A stretch of DNA of 38,461 nucleotides from JACRCE01 sp038043305 (GCA_038043305.1 JBBTCG010000111.1:1-38461), one strand, 5' to 3'. Shown: positions 14,360 through 22,450, counted from the stretch's first letter. Numbers and translations are program-made. The notes: generated from the letters alone by a model not told the origin.

Positions 14360-15778
14360 ATGGACGCGAGTGAAGTGAAAGATAGGATGAAGATACCGAG
14401 GCAGCCGATGGGCGAGCAGCCGCCTCTTGAGAGGGTTAAAAACTTTTTCGAGGTGCCGCTTGGCTATACTGAGGCCGATGCCGTGCGCGAGGCCCAACGG
14501 TGCATCCAGTGCAAGAAGCCTCTGTGCGTCGGGGGATGCCCGGTCAATATTGACATCCCGTGGTTCATACGCCTTATCGCGGAGGGAAAATTCGTGGAGG
14601 CGGCGCGCAAGCTCAAGGAGACCAACACACTCCCTGCCGTGTGCGGAAGGGTCTGCCCTCAGGAAGACCAGTGCGAGAAGGTATGCATCATCGGAAAAAA
14701 GGGCGAACCCGTGGCAATAGGCAGGCTTGAGAGATTTGCCGCGGACTATGAGCGCGAGCATGACGCGGCCGTGCTTCCCGACATCCCAAGCTGGACCGGC
14801 AAGAAGGCGGCGGTGGTCGGAGCCGGGCCTGCCGGGCTTACCGTGGCCTCTGACCTCGTAAGGAAGGGGCATAAGGTTACGGTCTTCGAGGCGCTCCATA
14901 CCCCGGGAGGCGTACTTATGTACGGCATCCCGGAGTTCAGGCTGCCTAAGAGGATAGTCCTTTCCGAGGTGGAGTTTTTGAAGCGCATGGGCGTTGAGAT
15001 AGTCCTGAACGCCGTTGTCGGCAAACTTGAGACGATAGACGAGCTGCTTGCAAACGGGTACGACGCGGTCTTCATAGGCTCTGGCGCGGGTCTGCCCAAC
15101 TTCATGAACATACCGGGAGAGAACCTTGCGGGCGTATACTCGGCCAACGAATACCTGACGAGGGTAAATCTTATGAAGGCGTATCAGTTTCCGGAATACG
15201 ACACGCCGGTAATTCGCGGAAGAAAGGTGGTCGTGGTAGGGGCTGGAAATACCGCGATGGACGCGGCGCGCACCGCGCTTCGTCTGTGTCCCGAAGAGGT
15301 CTCGATAGTCTACAGGAGGTCGCGTGAGGAGATGCCCGCGAGGGCCGAGGAGATTCATCACGGCGAGCAGGAGGGATTGAGGTTTTTACTCCTTACGCAT
15401 CCCAAGAGGTTTATAGGAGATAAGGACGGAAGGCTCAGGGCCGTCGAGTGCGTGAGGATGGAGCTTGGCGCGCCTGACGAGTCCGGCAGGAGAAGGCCGG
15501 TTGAGGTCAAGGGTTCTGAATTTTGCATTGACGCGGACGTGGCCATCATATCCATAGGCAACGGCGCAAACCCTCTCATACCGCAGACCACGCCGGATAT
15601 AAAGGTCAACAAGTGGGGCAACATCACGGTTAATCAGGAGACCGGCAGGACGAGCAAGAAGGGCGTATTTTCAGGCGGGGACATAGTGCGCGGCGGCGCG
15701 ACCGTCATACTTGCGATGGGAGACGGAAGGTGCGCCGCCAACTCTATGGACGAATATCTGCACACCGGCGCATGGTAG
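14360..15778 (+). CDS. nfnB: NfnB/SudA: large subunit, glutamate-synthase small-chain-like oxidoreductase
   Basis: The large bifurcating subunit, 472 residues, resembling the GltD chain of glutamate synthase. An N-terminal iron-sulfur region carries Cys48, 51, 56, 60 and Cys95, 99, 105, 109. Glu102 sits within the second set, where NfnB uses a glutamate as unusual cluster ligand. An FAD loop GAGPAG lies at about 154 and an NADPH-binding loop GAGNTAMDAAR at about 293. GAGGTGAT lies five bases before the ATG. With no glutamate synthase large subunit nearby and nfnA directly upstream, the Nfn role is favoured over GltD. The stop overlaps the start region of the arsC-like gene. Confidence 0.93.
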   Translation: MDASEVKDRMKIPRQPMGEQPPLERVKNFFEVPLGYTEADAVREAQRCIQCKKPLCVGGCPVNIDIPWFIRLIAEGKFVEAARKLKETNTLPAVCGRVCPQEDQCEKVCIIGKKGEPVAIGRLERFAADYEREHDAAVLPDIPSWTGKKAAVVGAGPAGLTVASDLVRKGHKVTVFEALHTPGGVLMYGIPEFRLPKRIVLSEVEFLKRMGVEIVLNAVVGKLETIDELLANGYDAVFIGSGAGLPNFMNIPGENLAGVYSANEYLTRVNLMKAYQFPEYDTPVIRGRKVVVVGAGNTAMDAARTALRLCPEEVSIVYRRSREEMPARAEEIHHGEQEGLRFLLLTHPKRFIGDKDGRLRAVECVRMELGAPDESGRRRPVEVKGSEFCIDADVAIISIGNGANPLIPQTTPDIKVNKWGNITVNQETGRTSKKGVFSGGDIVRGGATVILAMGDGRCAANSMDEYLHTGAW

Positions 15779-16200
15779 GGCGTAAAAACATCCTGTTCGT
15801 CTGCGTGGGCAACACATGCCGCTCTCAGATGGCCGAGGGTTTTGGCCGCTTGCTTGCCGATGGCCGCTTTGGCGTGGTCAGCAGCGGCACTTCGGCTTTT
15901 GGGCATGTTAACGCTCAGACCATAGCGGCCATGAGCGAGGCCGGGGTGGACATATCCGGCCAAACCTCTAAGCAGCTTACTAACGAGATGATTGCGTCCG
16001 CCGATATAGTGGTTACGCTCGGCTGCTCTCCAGCCGACGAGTTGTGCCCAGCGTCGTTCAAAGGCGTCAAGCTTGACTGGAAGATAGAAGACCCGCTTGG
16101 AAAACCGCCTGACGCCATAAGGCGCGTGAGGGACGATATAAGAAGGCGCGTGGAAGAATTGCTGGAAGGGGAACTCGGCCATGCAGTCCAGGGTAAATAA
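15772..16200 (+). CDS. arsC: thioredoxin-coupled arsenate reductase-like (low-molecular-weight phosphatase fold)
   Basis: A 142-residue protein with the CX5R phosphate loop CVGNTCRS (Cys11, Arg17) and the catalytic Asp in IEDP (Asp107). Two further cysteines, Cys85 and Cys92, are spaced seven apart exactly like the Cys82/Cys89 redox pair of S. aureus pI258 ArsC. All three redox residues argue for reduction of arsenate to arsenite rather than a plain tyrosine phosphatase. The ATG at 15772 lies inside the nfnB stop region, so translation is coupled, and its 3' end overlaps phoB by 20 bp. No arsR, arsB or acr3 gene is near, so a role in arsenic resistance is not proven by context. Confidence 0.8.
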   Translation: MVGRKNILFVCVGNTCRSQMAEGFGRLLADGRFGVVSSGTSAFGHVNAQTIAAMSEAGVDISGQTSKQLTNEMIASADIVVTLGCSPADELCPASFKGVKLDWKIEDPLGKPPDAIRRVRDDIRRRVEELLEGELGHAVQGK

Positions 16201-16927
16201 CTCCCTGATACTTGTAGTTGACGACGAGCCGGACATCTTAAACCTTCTTGAGTATAATCTCAAGAAGGCCGGATACAGGGTTATCCTCGCCAAGGACGGG
16301 CCAGAGGCCATTGCCCTTGCCAAGTCAAAGAGGCCATCACTTGTGCTTCTTGATATAATGCTCCCCGACATGGACGGCACCGAGGTTTTAAGAAGGCTCA
16401 AGGCTATGGAGGCCACGGCCTCTATACCGGTCATAATGCTTACCGCAAAGGGCGAGGAGATTGACAAGGTGGTGGGCTTTGAACTCGGGGCAGAGGACTA
16501 CATCACAAAGCCGTTCAGCCCAAGGGAACTTTTGCTTCGTGTGCGTGCCGTGCTGAAAAGGGCTGAGGCGCCGGTCGAGAGCGATGAGGCTCAAACCTTC
16601 AATGAGCTGTCAATTGACGGGGCGCGGCATAAGGTAACGGTCAAGGGCGCGAGCGTCGCGCTTTCGAGCACTGAGTTTAAGCTCCTTGCCGAACTCATGA
16701 AGGCAAAGGGCAGGGTGCTTTCAAGGGACGCCCTTCTCGACAGGGCATGGGGGCAGGACTGCTACGTTACGCCAAGGACCGTTGACACGCACATAAGGCG
16801 TCTTCGCGTTAAGCTCAAAGGCGCGGGCAGATACATTGAGACCGTAAGGGGCGCTGGTTACAGATTTACCGACGACGGACAGCCTTCTGAGATTAAACGC
16901 AATGCCCAGAAAAACCATAATCCTTGA
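16181..16927 (+). CDS. phoB: PhoB-type response regulator
   Basis: An OmpR/PhoB family DNA-binding response regulator of 248 residues. The receiver domain (about 8-125) has the acidic pair in VVDDEPD, phospho-acceptor Asp58 in LLDIMLPD, and conserved Lys in TKPF. A winged-helix DNA-binding domain covers about 140-230 (TPRTVDTHIRRLR, ETVRGAGYRF). The ATG at 16181 follows GGAAGGGGA. It overlaps the arsC-like gene and also phoR (by 26 bp), so the three are one unit. The symbol is by similarity: the pst/phoU genes that would confirm phosphate control are not in the window. Confidence 0.88.
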   Translation: MQSRVNNSLILVVDDEPDILNLLEYNLKKAGYRVILAKDGPEAIALAKSKRPSLVLLDIMLPDMDGTEVLRRLKAMEATASIPVIMLTAKGEEIDKVVGFELGAEDYITKPFSPRELLLRVRAVLKRAEAPVESDEAQTFNELSIDGARHKVTVKGASVALSSTEFKLLAELMKAKGRVLSRDALLDRAWGQDCYVTPRTVDTHIRRLRVKLKGAGRYIETVRGAGYRFTDDGQPSEIKRNAQKNHNP

Positions 16928-17939
16928 AACAATAGCCCGCGAGATGCAAACCGGCGTCATGGCGCTTAATAGGGATGGGCGCGTCGTGTACGCCAATCCG
17001 TCCATTGTTGCCTCCTTCCCCGTATCTGGCGGCATGGAAGGCGCGCTTGTAACCGGGATAATAAAGAGCGAGGAGCTTATCAAGAGCATTGACGCCTCTC
17101 TGGAGGCGCGCGGGGAGATAAGTCCGTCTCAGAACATTGAGATAAGCGAGATGGGCAGGTTTTTCAGCGTCCGCATAGTGCCGTTGAAGGACAAGGCGGG
17201 ATTCAGCCTGCTTCTTTTCTTTCAGGACATAACCGAGGAAAAGAGGGTGGAGACCATAAAGCGCGATTTCGTGGCCAACGTATCGCACGAATTGAGGACG
17301 CCGCTTGCGAGCATCAAGGGATATTCAGAGACGCTCCTTGACGGCGGCATAGACGAGAAGGAGACCCAAAAGGAGTTTTTAAGGATCATTGACAGGCATG
17401 CAACGCGCATGTCAAGGCTCATAGACGACCTCTTGATACTCTCAAGGCTTGAATCCCACCAGATGAGAATAGTCTATGCGCCGGTTGACCTGAAGGAGCT
17501 TATTGCCAACGTGGCGCAGGGCTTTCAAAAGCTCTCAGGCGACAAGGGAATAAGCGTCAGCGTTGATATTCCGGATTCAGTGCCAAAGGTCAGCGCGGAC
17601 AGGGACAGGATAGAGCAGGTCATCGTGAACCTCCTCGACAACGCGATAAAATATACCGGCACGGGAGGCCGCGTCGTCGTCAGCGCCGCAGCGGACGGAA
17701 GTTCGTGGGTGCGCGTTGACGTGTCCGACACCGGGCTTGGCATCCCGGCCGCCGACATACCGCGCATCTTCGAGAGGTTTTACAGGGCTGACAAGGCGAG
17801 AAGCCGCGAACTCGGCGGCACCGGACTCGGCTTGGCAATAGTAAAGCACATCATTGTGGCCCATAACGGCAGACTCGGCGTGGAGAGCACACCCGGCAAA
17901 GGCTCGACGTTCAATTTTGCTCTCAAGACGAGCACGTAA
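16902..17939 (+). CDS. phoR: PhoR-type histidine kinase without membrane anchor
   Basis: Sensor kinase partner of the preceding regulator. The 345 residues comprise a PAS domain (about 8-115), the dimerisation and phospho-acceptor helix with His129 in NVSHELRTPL, and an ATPase domain with the N box (NLLDNAIKYT), G1 (DTGLGIP) and G2 (GGTGLGLAI). Canonical PhoR begins with one or two membrane segments; none is visible here and the protein begins directly with the PAS domain. It probably senses a cytoplasmic cue or a protein partner, perhaps the membrane protein encoded next. The start at 16902 lies inside phoB. An upstream start is excluded by that frame. Confidence 0.88.
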   Translation: MPRKTIILETIAREMQTGVMALNRDGRVVYANPSIVASFPVSGGMEGALVTGIIKSEELIKSIDASLEARGEISPSQNIEISEMGRFFSVRIVPLKDKAGFSLLLFFQDITEEKRVETIKRDFVANVSHELRTPLASIKGYSETLLDGGIDEKETQKEFLRIIDRHATRMSRLIDDLLILSRLESHQMRIVYAPVDLKELIANVAQGFQKLSGDKGISVSVDIPDSVPKVSADRDRIEQVIVNLLDNAIKYTGTGGRVVVSAAADGSSWVRVDVSDTGLGIPAADIPRIFERFYRADKARSRELGGTGLGLAIVKHIIVAHNGRLGVESTPGKGSTFNFALKTST

Positions 17940-17956
17940 CGGAAAGGAAGCAACAT

Positions 17957-18487
17957 ATGGAAAAACGTATTGACGGCATGTTACAGGAGACGGGCAGCGG
18001 ACTTATCAAGCATCTCAGGGCAGGCGCGTTGGTCGGCTTTGCGGGAGGGGCCGTTGAGGTGATATTCATGGCGGCCTATTGCGCGCTGACCGATACTCAG
18101 GCCGGCAAAAGCGGCATGGAGATATTAAGGTGCGTCGCTTATACCTTTTTTGACGGCGGCGCCCAACTATGGTTGAGCGGACTTGTCATTCATCTTGTAT
18201 TAAGCGTCATTATCGGGCTTGTCTTCGGCCTTGTCGTTTATTCGGCGCAGCAGCACGGCATCCAAGCCCGGTATCCGGTCATCAGCGCGTCAGGGGTTGT
18301 AATGCTCATCGCTATCTGGGCATTCAACTTCTTCGTTCTGCTGCCCGTTATCAACCCTGAGTTCATTGTGCTCGTGCCGCTTGACGCGGCCTTCTTTTCA
18401 AAACTGAGCTTCGGCTTAACCCTCGGTCTGTACCGGGTGCGTCCTTCATACGTTGGCAAGCCGGTCAACGTGTTAGCATGGCGCTGA
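17957..18487 (+). CDS. four-helix membrane protein of unknown function
   Basis: I do not recognise this 176-residue protein. It shows four hydrophobic segments at about residues 22-45, 72-97, 108-132 and 140-160, with a charged N-terminus and no signal peptidase site, so it should lie in the inner membrane. GGAAAGGAAG lies six bases before the ATG. It sits 17 bp after phoR and overlaps the ABC ATPase start by 10 bp. That position between a soluble sensor kinase and an exporter suggests a link with either, but no motif proves it. Confidence 0.75.
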   Translation: MEKRIDGMLQETGSGLIKHLRAGALVGFAGGAVEVIFMAAYCALTDTQAGKSGMEILRCVAYTFFDGGAQLWLSGLVIHLVLSVIIGLVFGLVVYSAQQHGIQARYPVISASGVVMLIAIWAFNFFVLLPVINPEFIVLVPLDAAFFSKLSFGLTLGLYRVRPSYVGKPVNVLAWR

Positions 18488-19449
18488 AAACTACCATCAT
18501 AGAGGCTCAAGACCTTCACAAGAGGTACAACGGAGTCGAGGCCGTCTCAGGCGTGTCATTAAACGTGTATGAGGGAGAGGTCTTCGGCTTCCTTGGGCCT
18601 AACGGCGCGGGCAAGACCACCACGATAAGCATACTCTGCACGCTCCTCAACTTCGATTCAGGCGCGGCCTTTGTCAACGGCTTCGACTGCAAGAGAGAAC
18701 CGGGTAAGGTGCGCCAATCCATTGGGCTTGTCTTTCAGGAGGTAACCCTTGACAACGAGCTTACGGCCTACGAGAATCTTAAATTCCACTGTTACATGTA
18801 CAACATGGAAAAAAGGCTCACCGAGGAACGCATTGACGAGATGCTTGGCGTCGTGGGACTGGGCGACAGGAAACGAGAGCTTGTAAAGAGGTTTTCCGGC
18901 GGCATGAAGAGGAGGCTTGAGATCGCGCGTGGGCTTTTACACAGGCCAAAGGTGCTTTTTTTGGACGAGCCTACGCTCGGCCTTGATCCGCAGACGCGGA
19001 CCAACGTGTGGGAGTTCATACGCGCCGTAAGGCGCTCTACCGGCTCTACCGTCTTTATGACCACCCATTACATGGACGAGGCCGAGGTTTGCGACAGGGT
19101 AGCCATAATTGACAGGGGCCGCATCATCGCGTGCGATACCCCGTCAGCGCTCAAAAGCTCCCTTAAGGGCGACACCATCCATCTGAAGACCGAGGACGAC
19201 GATGCCGCGATGCTGGAAATCAACGACAGGTTCGGGCTCAAGGCCGTAATGACCGAGGCCGGGCTTTTCATCATAGTGGACAACGGAGAAAGATTCATAC
19301 CGCGTCTCTTTGAACAGTTGAAGACAGGCATACTTTCAATAAGCCTTAAAAGGCCGAGCCTTGAGGACGTGTTCTTAAACCTTACCGGCAAGGAGATACG
19401 CGAAGGTAACGGGCACGGGAAGGGCACGGTCGTCCGCCACGGCGGTTAG
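18478..19449 (+). CDS. ABC-2 exporter ATP-binding protein (DrrA/CcmA-like)
   Basis: ATPase subunit of an ABC-2 type exporter, 323 residues. Walker A GPNGAGKTT lies at about residues 40-48, signature FSGGMKRRLEIARGL at about 140, and Walker B FLDEPTLGLD at about 160-169. About 95 further residues form a C-terminal regulatory region, as in the DrrA daunorubicin-resistance group. No Shine-Dalgarno is obvious; the start overlaps the end of the membrane-protein gene, so it is probably read by coupling. It pairs with the permease five bases downstream. The substrate (drug, lipid, polysaccharide) cannot be read from sequence. Confidence 0.93.
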   Translation: MALKTTIIEAQDLHKRYNGVEAVSGVSLNVYEGEVFGFLGPNGAGKTTTISILCTLLNFDSGAAFVNGFDCKREPGKVRQSIGLVFQEVTLDNELTAYENLKFHCYMYNMEKRLTEERIDEMLGVVGLGDRKRELVKRFSGGMKRRLEIARGLLHRPKVLFLDEPTLGLDPQTRTNVWEFIRAVRRSTGSTVFMTTHYMDEAEVCDRVAIIDRGRIIACDTPSALKSSLKGDTIHLKTEDDDAAMLEINDRFGLKAVMTEAGLFIIVDNGERFIPRLFEQLKTGILSISLKRPSLEDVFLNLTGKEIREGNGHGKGTVVRHGG

Positions 19450-19454
19450 GTAAT

Positions 19455-20234
19455 ATGTTTTCATACAAGGCCGTCTACGTCATAGTCCTCCGTGAGTTCA
19501 AGAGGTTTTTCCGCCAAAAGGGCAGGCTCGTCGTAACGCTTGCGAGGCCGCTTATATGGCTCTTGATCGTCGGCTCGGGGTTTAGCGGCATTATAAATAT
19601 AGGCGCTCATGGTAAGGGGGACGGGGCAAGCTACATGCAGTTCATACTGCCCGGCATCGTGGGCATGACGATACTGTTCAGTTCGGTCTTCTCCACCATC
19701 TCCGTGGTGTGGGACAGGGAGTTCGGTTTTCTGAGGGAGATGCTCGTGGCGCCTGTTTCGCGCACGACGATAGTCGCGGGAAAATTACTGTCCGGCACGC
19801 TGTTGTCGCTCTTTCAGGGCGCCACCCTCCTTGTGATTGCGCCGCTTCTCGGCCTGAGCCTGAGCCTTCCGGGCTTTGCGGCCATGCTTTTGCTGATGTT
19901 CCTCGTGTCTCTCGCTATTACGTCATTCGGTCTTTTCGTGGCGTCGTACCTTACCTCGTTAGAGGGCTTCAACGTGATAATGAACTTCATCGTGCTGCCG
20001 ATGTTTTTCCTGAGCGGGGCGCTCTATCCAGTGGACGCGCTCCCTCAACCCTTGAAACTCCTGAGTTACATCAACCCGCTTTGTTTCGGCGTGGACGCCT
20101 TCAAACACGCGCTCCTTGACGGCAACGGACGACTTGCCGCTGAGATACCGCTTATCGTGGATATTGCGTTTCTTGCCGTTTTTTCAGCCGTGTTTATCGC
20201 GGCGGCGGCCATCTCCTTTGAGAGAAGGAAGTAG
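19455..20234 (+). CDS. ABC-2 exporter permease
   Basis: Membrane subunit for the preceding ATPase: 259 residues with six hydrophobic segments, typical of the ABC-2 family. Family landmarks are a cytoplasmic N-terminal REFKRFFRQK stretch, FLREMLVAPVSR after the second segment, and FFLSGALYPVDALP before the last third. TTAGGTAAT just before the ATG is a weak ribosome-binding site that overlaps the stop of the ATPase gene. The pair is encoded downstream of a two-component system, so its expression or activity may be under PhoBR-type control. Confidence 0.92.
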   Translation: MFSYKAVYVIVLREFKRFFRQKGRLVVTLARPLIWLLIVGSGFSGIINIGAHGKGDGASYMQFILPGIVGMTILFSSVFSTISVVWDREFGFLREMLVAPVSRTTIVAGKLLSGTLLSLFQGATLLVIAPLLGLSLSLPGFAAMLLLMFLVSLAITSFGLFVASYLTSLEGFNVIMNFIVLPMFFLSGALYPVDALPQPLKLLSYINPLCFGVDAFKHALLDGNGRLAAEIPLIVDIAFLAVFSAVFIAAAAISFERRK

Positions 20235-20240
20235 CGGCGC

Positions 20241-21104
20241 ATGGATACAGGAACCCTATACGTCGTATCCACGCCCATCGGAAACCTTGAGGACATTACG
20301 CTGCGCGCCCTCAGGATACTAAAGAGCGTCGCGTTGATTGCAGCCGAGGACACGAGGCGCACGAGAAAGCTCCTTACGCATTTTGGCATAAAGGCGCGCC
20401 TTACGTCTTACTTCGAGCACAACGAACGCCTAAAGGCCAAGGAGATTTTAGAGGCGCTCAAGCACGGCTCTGACGTTGCCCTTGTCTCAGACGCGGGAAC
20501 CCCGGGGATTTCCGATCCGGGTTACAGACTCATCGGACTTGCCGTCGAAGATTTGGTTACGGTCGTCCCTGTGCCCGGCGCGTCGGCGCTTCTTTCGGTT
20601 CTGAGCGTGTCGGGAATGCCCATTGACGCCTTTACCTTCCTCGGCTTTCCACCGTCAGGGGATGCGGCAAGAAAGAGATTTTTCCTTGAGACGCTCGCCT
20701 TCCAGGACCATACATTCGTCGTCTACGAATCGGCGCGAAGGCTGCCTCAGACGCTTCTTGCCATGAGCGCGCTCCTTGGCGACGTTCATGTCTGCATGGG
20801 ACGCGAGATGACAAAGGCGCATGAAGAGGTGCTTCGCGGCAATCTTTCCACGGTAATCGGCGTGCTCAATGGAAGGGGCAGGGGATTAAAGGGCGAGGTA
20901 ACGCTTGTATTCAGGACGCTCAAAAAAGACAAGGCCGCCCCGGACGTTCCAGCGGAGATCCTCCGGCTTTTGGACGCGGGGATGTCGGTCAAGGACGCGG
21001 TAAAGGCGGTTTCAGCGGAGTTTGACCTTCCAAGGGGCGAGGTATACAAGGAGGCGCTCAAGGTAAAGGGGCAGCCCAAATCAGACGAACCGGAGACGAT
21101 ATGA
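20241..21104 (+). CDS. rsmI: 16S rRNA (cytidine1402-2'-O)-methyltransferase
   Basis: RsmI methylates the 2'-hydroxyl of C1402 in the 16S rRNA decoding centre using SAM. The 287 residues match the family: N-terminal LYVVSTPIGNLEDIT, then AAEDTRRTRKLL, and the SAM-binding loop VSDAGTPGISDPG at about residues 82-94, followed by a tetrapyrrole-methylase fold. AAGGAAG lies about nine bases before the ATG, six bases after the permease stop. The end overlaps the next small gene as ATGA. Confidence 0.95.
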   Translation: MDTGTLYVVSTPIGNLEDITLRALRILKSVALIAAEDTRRTRKLLTHFGIKARLTSYFEHNERLKAKEILEALKHGSDVALVSDAGTPGISDPGYRLIGLAVEDLVTVVPVPGASALLSVLSVSGMPIDAFTFLGFPPSGDAARKRFFLETLAFQDHTFVVYESARRLPQTLLAMSALLGDVHVCMGREMTKAHEEVLRGNLSTVIGVLNGRGRGLKGEVTLVFRTLKKDKAAPDVPAEILRLLDAGMSVKDAVKAVSAEFDLPRGEVYKEALKVKGQPKSDEPETI

Positions 21105-21328
21105 AAAAGTTTATCATTGGAGTCCTGCTCGGAATAGTCGGCCTTGGGATATTCATGTACCTTGGCGGCTCGAAATACGTCAAGGCATTGGGAAGCGGTA
21201 CAGAGAAGGCCGGGGCAAAGCTCGAAAGGTATGAAAAGCAGGTGCAGGAAACGGCAAAGGACGCGAAACAGGCGGCCTCAAAGACGGTTGAGAAGACAAA
21301 AGATAAGGTAAAAGAGTACTCACGTTAA
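21101..21328 (+). CDS. 75-residue membrane-anchored, Lys/Glu-rich helical protein
   Basis: Unrecognised. One membrane helix near residues 4-24 is followed by a strongly charged, Ala/Lys/Glu-rich region (about 32-72) likely to be an amphipathic or coiled-coil helix, similar in style to YtxH or LEA-like proteins. It is translationally coupled to rsmI (ATGA) and is the last gene of the long plus-strand run; an intrinsic terminator follows five bases after its stop. Confidence 0.7.
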   Translation: MKKFIIGVLLGIVGLGIFMYLGGSKYVKALGSGTEKAGAKLERYEKQVQETAKDAKQAASKTVEKTKDKVKEYSR

Positions 21329-21332
21329 TCAC

Positions 21333-21353
21333 AGCCGCCTTACGGCTTTTTTT
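21333..21353 (+). terminator. intrinsic terminator of the ispA-to-rsmI gene run
   Basis: AGCCG (21333-21337), loop CCTTA, CGGCT (21343-21347) and a run of seven Ts. The loop contains the stop codon (complement of 21340-21342) of the convergent lipoprotein gene, and the T run encodes that gene's terminal lysines. Confidence 0.85.
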
Positions 21354-21954
21354 CTTTTGGCCGCGCCTTTACGACGAACGGGAGCGAGAGGCTCAAATCC
21401 TCCTTGCCTACGTAAATATTCTTTATCATAAGCTCGGCGGTATCCGCATCCTCTGTCAGCGGTTTGAAGATAAGGAGCTTGGAGACGCTCTTCCCAGGCG
21501 TCAAAGTGACAGTCAGGTCATAGAACCTGCCTTTAAGACCGCGAAGAGATGAGCCTGTTTCATCCTTTTCTTTTACGATGTCATACAGGTCCGTGTAGTC
21601 AATGGGCTTGAAGTAGTCCATTGAATCGGTCATCAGCGCAAGGTACGCGGGATTGAATATCAGCTTCGACTGGGGCGACAGGTTCTCTATCTCAAGGCGG
21701 ATGATGATAAAGTCCTTTGCGGCAAGTTCATTGAGTATCGGCGATTGATCCTTGAACTCTTCTGCAAGCAAGGGATGCGCCCTGAGACGTATGAGTTGGT
21801 TCTCAAAGACGGCCTCAGACTCTTTTTTCGTATAGCCCGGATAGTCCGACTCTCCGGCGGCAAGATAACGATATATGGGCTGGTCAGAGGCGCAGCTTGA
21901 CATTATGACAACCACGGTAAGCATGACAAGGCCAAGCGTTTTTGTTAGATTCAA
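21340..21954 (-). CDS. lipoprotein of unknown function
   Basis: A 204-residue predicted lipoprotein; I do not recognise the family. The start is taken as TTG at 21954, with GGAGG five bases upstream, giving a textbook signal ending in MSSC (Cys21). That makes the gene complete although the assembly gap begins only 11 bases upstream. The mature part looks like mixed alpha/beta with a beta-rich C-terminal half (VTLTPGKSVSKLLIF) resembling accessory immunoglobulin-like envelope proteins. Its last codons overlap the terminator of the convergent operon. Confidence 0.75.
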   Translation of the reverse strand: MNLTKTLGLVMLTVVVIMSSCASDQPIYRYLAAGESDYPGYTKKESEAVFENQLIRLRAHPLLAEEFKDQSPILNELAAKDFIIIRLEIENLSPQSKLIFNPAYLALMTDSMDYFKPIDYTDLYDIVKEKDETGSSLRGLKGRFYDLTVTLTPGKSVSKLLIFKPLTEDADTAELMIKNIYVGKEDLSLSLPFVVKARPKEKKP

Positions 21955-21965
21955 ATCAGCCTCCA

Positions 21966-22065
21966 NNNNNNNNNNNNNNNNNNNNNNNNNNNNNNNNNNN
22001 NNNNNNNNNNNNNNNNNNNNNNNNNNNNNNNNNNNNNNNNNNNNNNNNNNNNNNNNNNNNNNNNN
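21966..22065. other. assembly gap (100 Ns)
   Basis: A run of exactly 100 Ns, the usual placeholder for a gap of unknown size. It removes the 3' end of the acylphosphatase gene and everything between it and the lipoprotein gene. Further genes could be missing here. Confidence 0.98.
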
Positions 22066-22334
22066 GCGGAGAAGTCCGTGAATTCGTCTGCGTACTCTTC
22101 CCATGCGATGCTTACGTTGTCAACGTGCGCCTTTGGCGGCCCGGTACGGCACCATGAGATGACCCGCTCAACAGCATTGAGCTGGCCTTCCAACACGGCC
22201 TCTACCGTGCCGTCAGGGTTGTTCCCGACCCAGCCGCTTACCCCGTGAAGACGCGCAATGTCTACTGTGTTTGCCCTGAAGTAGACGCCCTGAACGAGGC
22301 CGCTGATAAAAAGATGAGCGCGTACCATCTTCAT
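22066..22334 (-). CDS. acyP: acylphosphatase (3' end lost in gap)
   Basis: Hydrolyses acyl-phosphates such as 1,3-bisphosphoglycerate or carbamoyl phosphate. About 89 residues are visible, almost the full family length of about 90-95. The catalytic pair is present: Arg20 in GLVQGVYFR and Asn38 in GWVGNNPDGTV. The last few residues and stop fall in the gap. The start at 22334 is the likelier one (22328 is an in-frame alternative); no strong Shine-Dalgarno is seen at either. It is probably cotranscribed with the lipoprotein gene if the gap is short. Confidence 0.9.
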
Positions 22335-22381
22335 CGTCTGCACGGTAGCATAAAACAATAGAATCGTCAAAAAGATTCAAC

Positions 22382-22428
22382 CTCCAACCCCCCAGCCCCC
22401 TTATCAGGGGGCTACTTTATCAGGGGGA
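22382..22428 (+). repeat. C-rich palindromic intergenic repeat, copy 3
   Basis: AGCCCCCT (22394-22401), loop TATC, AGGGGGCT (22406-22413), preceded by CCAACCCCCC as in the copy at 4477-4521. A second, partial TTATCAGGGGGA follows at about 22416-22427. It lies between the acylphosphatase and trmFO starts, which diverge. Confidence 0.75.
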
Positions 22429-22429
22429 C

Positions 22430-22447
22430 TTTTACGCATCACGGCCT
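22430..22447 (+). repeat. 18-bp inverted partner of the array at 26440-26457
   Basis: TTTTACGCATCACGGCCT here is the exact reverse complement of 26440-26457. The two copies flank trmFO plus the M16 peptidase gene. The element ends three bases before the trmFO ATG. Confidence 0.8.
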
Positions 22448-22450
22448 CTA

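Noticed and set aside
14336..15361. 341-codon minus-strand open frame
   Set aside because: Antisense shadow of nfnB, with an Arg/His-rich composition typical of reversed coding sequence.
21875..22157. Plus-strand open frames running through the N block
   Set aside because: They exist only because Ns lack stop codons; the real genes here are on the minus strand.
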